From positions 7,130,001-7,194,000 of the forward strand of contig NZ_CP094527.1 in NCBI RefSeq assembly GCF_022811725.1: DNA of 64,000 bases. The letters are read 5' to 3'. Under the pieces are notes generated by a model. The model saw only the letters and a list, made by a program, of their open reading frames with translations, was not told the origin of the DNA and did not search any database. Within the stretch, counting starts at the first letter, position 1. Every line of letters starts with the position of its first letter. This DNA comes from Mucilaginibacter sp. SMC90 (lineage in GTDB: Bacteria > Bacteroidota > Bacteroidia > Sphingobacteriales > Sphingobacteriaceae). Positions 57,692-64,000 of the stretch are shown here, one piece after another. A program made the translations under genes and the position numbers.

Positions 57692-60493
57692 ATGAAAATC
57701 ACAATTATTGGAATACTCCTGTTTCTCATGGGCGCAGCAAACTTATCCGCCCAAACCAATTACAGCATTAAAGGAACGATAGCCGATACCGTTTCAAACT
57801 CAAAATTGGCGAACGCCAGTATCAGCGTTATTACCGCTAAAGACTCCATCCTTCAGAAATTTACACGCGTTAAGGATGACGGCACTTTTACTATTAACAA
57901 TTTAAGCAAAGGTAAATTCATTGTATTGGCTACCTACCCCGGCTACGCCGATTTTGTAGAGCGTTTTACTTTAGATTCTGCACACACCTCGCATGATTTT
58001 GGCAGGATAAGCATGCTGCTCAAAGAAAGGCTTTTGCAGGAGGTTATTGTAAAAGGCAAGGCAGCAGCCATCAAAATAAAGGGAGATACTACCGAATTTA
58101 ACCCGGCAGCCTACAACATCCAGCCTAACTCAAAAGTTGAGGACCTGTTGAAACAACTCCCGGGTATTGAGGTGGATAAAGACGGCAAGATCACTGCGCA
58201 GGGACAAACAGTAAAAAAAGTATTGGTTGATGGTGAAGAGTTTTTTGGTGATGACCCTACCCTGGTTACCAAAAACCTGCGCGCCGATATGGTGGATAAG
58301 GTGCAGCTGTATGACAAAAAAAGCGATCAGGCGGCATTTACCGGTATTGACGACGGCGTAAAGGATAAAACCATTAATATTAAACTTAAGGAAGATAAAA
58401 AGAACGGCTACTTCGGTAAGCTTGATGGCGGTATTGGTACTGATGGATACTACCAGGGACAAGCCTTGTTTAACCGTTTTCAGGGTAAACAGAAATTTTC
58501 TGTTTATGGTACCCTCGGCAACACCGGCAAAACAGGCTTAGGCTGGGAAGATAACAACAAATATGGCGGCGGCGGCAACATGGAATTTGGCGATGACGGT
58601 GGCATTTATATCTTCGGCGGTGGCGACGACCTGGACAGTTTTGATGGCAGGTATAACGGCGAGGGTAAACCTTTGGCACGTACCGGTGGTGTACATTATG
58701 ATACTAAATGGAATAATGATAAAGAATCGTTAAACACCAACTATAAAATAGGTTCGCTTACTGTTGACGGTACCAAAAATACCCAACAACAAAATAACTT
58801 CCCTGGCAACATATCAAACGTTAACAGCGATCAGAGCAATCATAATTATATGTTCCGCCAAAAACTGGATTTAAATTATCAGTTAAAGATCGATTCGATG
58901 CAGAACCTGAAAATTACTGCCGATGGAACCTTAAGGAATAGTGATACCCGAAGCAATTTTTCTACACAAACCCGTCGTTTAGATGGTAGCTTCATTAACA
59001 GTAATGATCGTGAAAACAGCGCCAACGTTGATGGTAAGGTATTTAACGCAAATGCATTTTACACCAAAAAATTTAAAAAGAAAAGCCGCACGCTATCAGT
59101 AAATTTAAGAACGGCTTTTAATGAAAGCGACTCGAAAGGTTTCTTGAAATCACACACACAATTCTATGATTCGGTTGGTACTTCTGTAAATAAACCGGAT
59201 ACTATTGATCAGTACAAAGTAAATAAAACCAAAAGCACCAATATCAATACCAACATTACCTATACCGAGCCCTTAGCAAAGGATTTCACGCTTGCCATTA
59301 GCTATGCATTGGCTGTAAACAACTCAACAGCCGACAGGCGTACGTTTAACAAGGACGCCGGTACAGGCCCTTACAACATGCTCGACAGCGTTTACAGCAG
59401 CGACTACAAACTGAACCAGCTTTCAAACCAGGGAGGGGCCGTATTTAACTTACAAAAACAAAAATACTCGTTCAACATCGGTACTAAGGTAGCCGGTGTA
59501 AGGTTTAAGCAAGTTGATGAATTTGGACGCGTTGAAGATCTTGTACGCAACTTTACTAACTGGTACCCGCAGGCTACCTTCCAGTACAAGTTTACAAAAC
59601 AATCAAGCATCCGTATAAGTTACAACGGCAATACAACGCAGCCAAATATCGACCAGATCCAACCTGTGAGGATAAATACCGACCCGCTGAACATTCAGGT
59701 AGGTAACGAAGGGCTTAAACCATCGTTCACCAACAGGTACAACATCAGTTATAACTCCTACAAGGTGATCAGTAACCAGTATATCTGGATCAGCGGCTCA
59801 TATTCAACCACCAGTAACCCGATTGTAAGTAACGTGACGCGCGATACAACAACCGGTATCAGTACGTACCAATCATCAAACCTTAAAAATAAATCAACCA
59901 GCAATTTCTGGGTGAACAGTTATTTTGAAAGAAAAGTTCCGGGAATAGATATAAATGCAGGGTTTGAACTTTCGGGCAATGGCAATACTTACTACAACCT
60001 ATCAAACGATGTGCTCAACGAAACAAAATCATACAGCTATTCGGGCAGCATCAGGCTATCTAAATACAAGGAAAAGAAATACGATGCATGGGTTTCGGCA
60101 GGGCCCACCTATACTATCAACTCATCATCGCTTAATACGGTACTAAACAATAACGGCCGCGGGTTTAATGCCAACGGAGGGTTTAACATCTACCTGCCCG
60201 GCAAATTCCAGATTGGCTCAGATGGAAACTATACCTATAACGCACCAACAAAATCATTTCCGCAGGATTTTAGAAGGTTCCTGCTTAACGCCAATATCTC
60301 GAGGACTTTCATGAAAGATGCCTTGAAAGCTACAATATCAGGAAATGACCTGCTCAATCAGAACACTGGCTACAACCGTACCGGATCGGCCAATGTGCTT
60401 ACACAGGAACGTTATACTACTATCAGAAGATACTTTATGTTTTCCTTAACCTGGGATTTTAACAAAGTTGGAGGCGGTGCACCTAAAAAATAA
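57692..60493 (+). CDS. TonB-receptor-like outer-membrane beta-barrel protein
   Basis: A protein of 933 residues from the ATG at 57692 (MKITIIGILLFLMG..., signal cut at LSAQ); an upstream TTG is rejected since it lies within the promoter zone. A carboxypeptidase-like regulatory beta-sandwich (about 25-105) precedes a TonB plug-like domain (AAYNIQPNSKVEDLLKQLPGIEV, GQTVKKVLVDGEEFFGDDPT) and a large outer-membrane barrel. It has no SusD partner; instead a GLPGLI gene follows 7 bp later, a pairing well known in Bacteroidota. Probable role is peptide or metal-related transport or export; the ligand is unknown. Confidence 0.88.
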   Translation: MKITIIGILLFLMGAANLSAQTNYSIKGTIADTVSNSKLANASISVITAKDSILQKFTRVKDDGTFTINNLSKGKFIVLATYPGYADFVERFTLDSAHTSHDFGRISMLLKERLLQEVIVKGKAAAIKIKGDTTEFNPAAYNIQPNSKVEDLLKQLPGIEVDKDGKITAQGQTVKKVLVDGEEFFGDDPTLVTKNLRADMVDKVQLYDKKSDQAAFTGIDDGVKDKTINIKLKEDKKNGYFGKLDGGIGTDGYYQGQALFNRFQGKQKFSVYGTLGNTGKTGLGWEDNNKYGGGGNMEFGDDGGIYIFGGGDDLDSFDGRYNGEGKPLARTGGVHYDTKWNNDKESLNTNYKIGSLTVDGTKNTQQQNNFPGNISNVNSDQSNHNYMFRQKLDLNYQLKIDSMQNLKITADGTLRNSDTRSNFSTQTRRLDGSFINSNDRENSANVDGKVFNANAFYTKKFKKKSRTLSVNLRTAFNESDSKGFLKSHTQFYDSVGTSVNKPDTIDQYKVNKTKSTNINTNITYTEPLAKDFTLAISYALAVNNSTADRRTFNKDAGTGPYNMLDSVYSSDYKLNQLSNQGGAVFNLQKQKYSFNIGTKVAGVRFKQVDEFGRVEDLVRNFTNWYPQATFQYKFTKQSSIRISYNGNTTQPNIDQIQPVRINTDPLNIQVGNEGLKPSFTNRYNISYNSYKVISNQYIWISGSYSTTSNPIVSNVTRDTTTGISTYQSSNLKNKSTSNFWVNSYFERKVPGIDINAGFELSGNGNTYYNLSNDVLNETKSYSYSGSIRLSKYKEKKYDAWVSAGPTYTINSSSLNTVLNNNGRGFNANGGFNIYLPGKFQIGSDGNYTYNAPTKSFPQDFRRFLLNANISRTFMKDALKATISGNDLLNQNTGYNRTGSANVLTQERYTTIRRYFMFSLTWDFNKVGGGAPKK

Positions 60494-60500
60494 ACCTATC

Positions 60501-61280
60501 ATGAAAAAGATCTTAACCATAACAACCATACTGTTACTAAGCGCAAACCTTTTGCTGGCACAGGGCAATAAGCACTTCACTTTTCACGGCACTATTGAGT
60601 ATGATAAATCATCAAATATGTGGGCCATGCTTCAAAAACTAATCAACAAGGATAATGAAAGCTGGTATCAGCCCATGTATGATCAGTACAAAAAAAGTAA
60701 GCCGCAGTTTAAGGTTTTAAAAAGCACCTTAAAATTTGATAATAATCAAACCCTCTTTACCCCTATCGAACCCGAATACACACCCAACAATTTCGGCGAC
60801 GAACTGCCAATGGCCATACAAAATAATACGATCTATACCGATTTTAATACAGGACTAAGTACCAGCCAAAAAAAGGTATTTGAAGAAACGTTCCTGGTAA
60901 AAGATACCACAAGGCATATCAAATGGAAGCTAACCGGCGAAAGCAGGGAAATTGCTGGTTATACTTGCCGCCGGGCAAATGGCTTGATCCTTGATTCTAT
61001 TTATGTAGTGGCTTTTTATACCGATGAAATTCCTGTTTCAGGTGGGCCGGAATCATTTAACGGTTTGCCAGGCATGATATTGGGAGTTGCATTACCGCAC
61101 GAAAACATAACCTGGTTTGCCACCAAAGTTACCGAACAACCAATAGATGAAAAATCACTTGCAGCTCCTAAAAAAGGCAAGGCCGGTAATACCAAAAGTT
61201 TCCTTACCGTACTGCAAAATGCCATGAAAGACTGGGGCGAAACGTATGCGAAGCAATATTTAAAAGGGTTTTCGTTGTAA
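60501..61280 (+). CDS. GLPGLI-family secreted protein
   Basis: A 259-residue exported protein with signal peptide (MKKILTITTILLLSANLLLAQ). The family signature is present as SFNGLPGMILGVALP (GLPGMI in place of GLPGLI). Another typical stretch is WKLTGESREIAGYTCRRANG, which contains the conserved Cys-bearing IAGY motif. The ATG at 60501 is chosen for the signal peptide. It is 7 bp downstream of the TonB-receptor-like gene and very probably co-transcribed. Function unknown; the gene pair suggests a joint envelope process. Confidence 0.9.
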   Translation: MKKILTITTILLLSANLLLAQGNKHFTFHGTIEYDKSSNMWAMLQKLINKDNESWYQPMYDQYKKSKPQFKVLKSTLKFDNNQTLFTPIEPEYTPNNFGDELPMAIQNNTIYTDFNTGLSTSQKKVFEETFLVKDTTRHIKWKLTGESREIAGYTCRRANGLILDSIYVVAFYTDEIPVSGGPESFNGLPGMILGVALPHENITWFATKVTEQPIDEKSLAAPKKGKAGNTKSFLTVLQNAMKDWGETYAKQYLKGFSL

Positions 61281-61304
61281 CACAAATTATCTGAAGTAGA
61301 AATC

Positions 61305-61337
61305 AGACTTACGAAGTTTTAAAAACTTCGTAAGTCT
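61305..61337. repeat. AGACTTACGAAG palindrome
   Basis: A near-perfect hairpin: 16-nt arms 61305-61320 and 61322-61337 inverted around one base, with only a short T-run after it. It is probably a dispersed palindromic repeat that may aid termination. Confidence 0.65.
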
Positions 61338-61367
61338 TTCCAAAGCAGGTCTTCTAAAATCATCCTG

Positions 61368-61395
61368 GCGTCCGTGTCATCACGGACGCTTTTTT
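61368..61395 (+). terminator. Rho-independent terminator of the TonB/GLPGLI operon
   Basis: GCGTCCGTG (61368-61376) pairs perfectly with CACGGACGC (61381-61389) around TCAT, followed by six T. Confidence 0.88.
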
Positions 61396-61403
61396 ATAAA
61401 CAA

Positions 61404-61427
61404 GTTGACCGTGAGGACACGGTCAAC
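61404..61427 (-). terminator. Hairpin downstream of the fucose operon
   Basis: A perfect 10-bp stem GTTGACCGTG / CACGGTCAAC with a 4-nt loop lies 32 bp after the SDR stop. On the minus strand only TTGTTT follows, so it is a weak terminator; it shares the CCGTG-GACACGG look with the nagB terminator. Confidence 0.55.
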
Positions 61428-61458
61428 GGGAGTTAAATTCGATTATTATTTAAATTCC

Positions 61459-62247
61459 TTACGCGTTGGCCAGTGCCCTGTCCAGGTGCACATAGCCGCC
61501 ATCCACATAAATTAACTGACCGGTAGTGTGGCTTGATACCGGGGATAATAAAAACGCCACAGTGTTCGCAATTTCTTCGGCGGTAGTCATTCGGTTACCC
61601 AGCGGTATTTTTGATTCAATTTCCTTCAGCTTAGCTTCCGGATCGGGCAGGGTTTTGATCCAGTTGGCGTAAAGCGGTGTCCAGCATTCGGCCACTACAA
61701 GTGCATTTACGCGGATGCCGTATTTTAAAAGCTCAACCGCCCACTCGCGGGTAAGGGCATTACGGCCTCCATTTGATGCTGCATAGCCCGAGGTGTTGCC
61801 CTGACCAGTATCAGCAGTTTTTGAAGTAATGTTGAGGATAGCGCCTTTTGACTTTTTTAATTCAGGCAGGGCATGATGTGCCATCAAGTAATAATGCACC
61901 ACGTTTTTATGTAACGATGCCATAAATCCCTCATAATCGCCGCCTTCCAGGCCAACGCCGTCGTTTACGCCGGCATTGTTCACTAATCCGTCAATTCGGC
62001 CATATTTGGCTATAACTTCTTTCACGGCGTTTTCGCATGCACTGGGCTCGGTAAGTTCGGCAATAACCTGGTGGGCCCTGTGCCCGGCTGCTTCAACAGC
62101 AGCAATAGTTTTCAGGTTATCCGCTTCGCTGCGGCCTATAATAACCGGGATAGCGCCTTCAGCTGCCAACACTTTCACTATGCCCTCGCCTATGCCTTTG
62201 GCACCGCCGGTAACTATAATTACCTTATCAGTAAGTTGTAAATTCAT
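61459..62247 (-). CDS. SDR oxidoreductase, probable L-fucose dehydrogenase
   Basis: A 262-residue short-chain dehydrogenase. The cofactor motif is VTGGAKGIGEG (TGxxxGxG), with LVNNAGV and Ser142 in ILNITSKT. The catalytic tyrosine is Tyr155 in SGYAASNGG, but the Lys expected at Tyr+4 is Asn159, confirmed by the codon AAT. The C-terminal TGQLIYVDGGYVHLDRAL is intact. It lies 18 bp downstream of a FucP-like permease, so it most likely oxidises L-fucose or a relative; the missing lysine leaves catalysis open. The start is standard. Confidence 0.85.
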   Translation of the reverse strand: MNLQLTDKVIIVTGGAKGIGEGIVKVLAAEGAIPVIIGRSEADNLKTIAAVEAAGHRAHQVIAELTEPSACENAVKEVIAKYGRIDGLVNNAGVNDGVGLEGGDYEGFMASLHKNVVHYYLMAHHALPELKKSKGAILNITSKTADTGQGNTSGYAASNGGRNALTREWAVELLKYGIRVNALVVAECWTPLYANWIKTLPDPEAKLKEIESKIPLGNRMTTAEEIANTVAFLLSPVSSHTTGQLIYVDGGYVHLDRALANA

Positions 62248-62265
62248 TTTTTTATGATAGATATA

Positions 62266-63546
62266 TTAATGACTGCCGGCCATAACCAGCTTTTTAACTT
62301 TATGATTATTAATAGCAAAAAATAAAATACCCAGAAAACAGAAGCCAGGTACAATATATGCCATCTGAATATTATGTGTAGCATCTGATACCCTGCCCAT
62401 TATTACCGGAAATATAGCACCGCCCACAATGCCCATGATTACCAATGATGAACCAAGCTTAGTTTTGGCACCCAGGCCGCGGATACTTAATGAAAAAATA
62501 GTAGGGAACATGATTGACATGAAGAACCAGGTGCACATTAATGAATAAACAGCAACATTACCGTGAAGTGTAACGGTCATTGCTATTAAACAAATATTGA
62601 TAATGGCATAGGTAATAAGCAGTTTAACCGGGTTGAAGTAACGCATAAGCAATGTACCGATAAACCTGCCTGCCATGAAACCTGCCGAAGCGATGGTAAG
62701 ATAAAACGATGCCGGTTTTTCGGCAAATCCGGCAACTTTTTCAGAATAACGAATAAAGAAACTGCTTATCCCGGCTTGTGCGCCAACGTATAAAAACTCG
62801 GCAAAAATACCGGCCCTTAAGCTTTTCACCTGCAGCAGTTCTGCTATTCTTACGCCAAGTGAACGATTATCATTAACAGCCTCATCACTGGTTTCTTCAA
62901 CAATTGGCGGGAAATGTGTACGGTAAATTAAGAATGCCACAACAAGCACCACCGCTCCAATTACAACAAAAGGAATTTGTACGGATGCTGCTTCATGGTT
63001 AAGATATTGGTTAAGCTGATCGGGTGACATTGCGCTCGATTCCTGATCCGTTAATACTTTACCCGATAAGATATAATTACCGCCAATCAAAGGAGCTAAA
63101 GTAGCAGCCAGGCCATTAAACGATTGCGAAAAATTGATCCGACGTTCGGCACCTGCCGGATCACCTAACACTGTGATATAAGGGTTGGCAGCTGTTTCCA
63201 AAAATGCTGCACCCGAAAACACAATGAACAATGCTGCTAAAAAAAACGTATAGTTACGCACCGCAGCGGCCGGAAAAAACAGGAATGCACCGGTAGAAAA
63301 CAGGATCAAACCTAAAATGATCCCGCCTTTGTAGCCATATTTTTTCATAAACTGGGCGGCAGGGATAGGTAGTATAAAATAGGCTATATAAGAAGCCGAA
63401 TCAATCAGCGAAGATTGTAAGTCATTGAGCTGACAAGCTTTTTTTAAGTGCGGAATTAATATCGGGTTAAGATTAAGTGCAAATCCCCAGATAAAGAACA
63501 GGGAAGTAATTAATGCTACTGCGAACAGGGCGTTGTTTTTTGACAT
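62266..63546 (-). CDS. FucP-like MFS sugar permease
   Basis: A 426-residue, 12-helix major-facilitator transporter of the FHS (fucose-galactose-glucose:H+) family. Diagnostic strings: FIWGFALNLNPILIPHLKKACQL at TM1, ETAANPYITVLGDPAGAERRINFSQSFNGLAA (TM4-5 loop with the conserved Asn and Gln) and MFPTIFSLSIRGLGAKTKLGSSLVIMGIVGGA in the C-half. L-fucose is the likely substrate given the neighbouring dehydrogenase, but this family also takes galactose or glucose. Ends 18 bp before the SDR gene. Confidence 0.9.
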   Translation of the reverse strand: MSKNNALFAVALITSLFFIWGFALNLNPILIPHLKKACQLNDLQSSLIDSASYIAYFILPIPAAQFMKKYGYKGGIILGLILFSTGAFLFFPAAAVRNYTFFLAALFIVFSGAAFLETAANPYITVLGDPAGAERRINFSQSFNGLAATLAPLIGGNYILSGKVLTDQESSAMSPDQLNQYLNHEAASVQIPFVVIGAVVLVVAFLIYRTHFPPIVEETSDEAVNDNRSLGVRIAELLQVKSLRAGIFAEFLYVGAQAGISSFFIRYSEKVAGFAEKPASFYLTIASAGFMAGRFIGTLLMRYFNPVKLLITYAIINICLIAMTVTLHGNVAVYSLMCTWFFMSIMFPTIFSLSIRGLGAKTKLGSSLVIMGIVGGAIFPVIMGRVSDATHNIQMAYIVPGFCFLGILFFAINNHKVKKLVMAGSH

Positions 63547-63578
63547 TAGAATTTATTGGTTGATTATATATTGATCTG

Positions 63579-64000
63579 TTATTTAAATACCGCGGAGATA
63601 TCATCTAAAGATATCCCCAGTGTTTTTAATGCTATTTTATTTAATGCGGCTTTGTTACCGGTAAAATGGAATACGCTATGTTGATGTGTGAGTTTTTCGC
63701 CCGGCTTCAGGAATGCGGCAGGAGATACACTTTCTATCTCATAAAACGGCCCCATCTGTTTACCATCTGCCAGCGGGCCATCATTATAAGCATTTACTGC
63801 ATCACCGCTGTAAGGAGCAGTATCCGTTTTCCATTCCTGGTTTAAATACGATGCGGTGCTATCCACATCAAACATCGTTATTGTTAAAACGTCGTTCTCG
63901 GCGTCGTAGCTACCGGCCATATTTTTCGCCCGGTTAGGAGGAATGCCCAGTTTGCCCCGGCTTTTACCATCAGCTTTAAATAATAGGATCCCGTTTTTAT
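63579..64000 (-). CDS. DUF6786-like protein, N-terminus cut by window edge
   Basis: The frame is open from the window end at 64000 to the stop at 63579 (about 140 residues), with no start needed inside; an internal Met at 63920 is not the start. The visible C-terminal part contains AKNMAGSYDAENDVLTITMFD, YNDGPLADGKQMGPFYEIES and KPGEKLTHQHSVFHFTGN, the look of DUF6786, a sugar-mutarotase-like beta-sandwich of Bacteroidota. It is 33 bp upstream of the permease gene, probably the same operon, and would act on the same sugar. Confidence 0.75.
   Translation of the reverse strand, partial: KNGILLFKADGKSRGKLGIPPNRAKNMAGSYDAENDVLTITMFDVDSTASYLNQEWKTDTAPYSGDAVNAYNDGPLADGKQMGPFYEIESVSPAAFLKPGEKLTHQHSVFHFTGNKAALNKIALKTLGISLDDISAVFK

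Overview
The window looks like the chromosome of a Bacteroidota bacterium of the family Sphingobacteriaceae, most likely Mucilaginibacter or a close relative; this is inference from gene content, since no rRNA is present. Pointers are the families restricted to or typical of the phylum (DUF2480, DUF3108, DUF3109, DUF4834, DUF6427, GLPGLI, a RemB/Wzi-like protein, a NagB fused to a PIG-L deacetylase), promoters of the TTTG / TAnnTTTG type, few Shine-Dalgarno sites, and many dispersed intergenic palindromes. I see no phage, plasmid or CRISPR locus; the region is mostly core chromosome with mobile debris in the gaps.

Layout. 1-1.1 kb: 3'-truncated glyA. 1.5-5.0 kb: a four-gene redox/stress operon (flavodoxin lipoprotein, NTF2-like, cupin, aldo/keto reductase) divergent from an AraC regulator. 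5.2-9.3 kb: scpA, dxs, an AlkB-like dioxygenase and a MazF-type toxin-antitoxin pair. 9.4-14.2 kb: RemB-like outer-membrane protein, gmd, DUF3109, DUF3108, DUF2480. 14.5-21.1 kb: an envelope and cofactor cluster, all on the minus strand (PpiD-like foldase, lptC, outer-membrane protein, coaX, purQ, DUF6427). 21.4-28.0 kb: glycosyltransferase, LpxH-like hydrolase, a 36-residue membrane peptide, DinB, YjjG-type nucleotidase, M60 peptidase and upp.

28.1-35.7 kb: a GNAT/MarR pair with a well-formed promoter and operator, uvrB, a Uma2 endonuclease set in TGCACATCTG-type repeats, DUF4834 and a YfhO-like membrane protein. 35.8-39.0 kb: an unrecognised protein, a 198-bp MITE-like element with a 10-bp target duplication, and two glycosyltransferases. 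39.0-46.8 kb: tricorn-like S41 protease, aconitase, a secreted unknown and a two-lobed aspartyl protease. 46.9-52.1 kb: the NagB/PIG-L fusion with a structured leader, a candidate small RNA, and a membrane-spanning one-component regulator. 52.5-57.2 kb: a complete MacAB-TolC type efflux operon. 57.7-61.3 kb: a TonB-receptor-like protein and a GLPGLI protein behind three phased direct repeats. 61.5-64 kb: a probable L-fucose use operon (SDR dehydrogenase, FucP-like permease, DUF6786), cut by the window edge.

The most unusual structures are in the gaps. (1) The nagB leader has a consensus promoter, three mutually exclusive hairpins (anti-antiterminator, antiterminator, terminator) and a 24-codon ORF covering all of them, which suggests an undescribed translation-coupled attenuator of amino-sugar catabolism. 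(2) Two MITE-like elements of about 200 bp share related termini and 10-bp target duplications; one has jumped into a palindromic repeat whose uninterrupted copy lies elsewhere in the window, so the insertion can be read directly. (3) A single polypeptide joins an extracytoplasmic kelch-like sensor to a cytoplasmic winged-helix/BTAD output.
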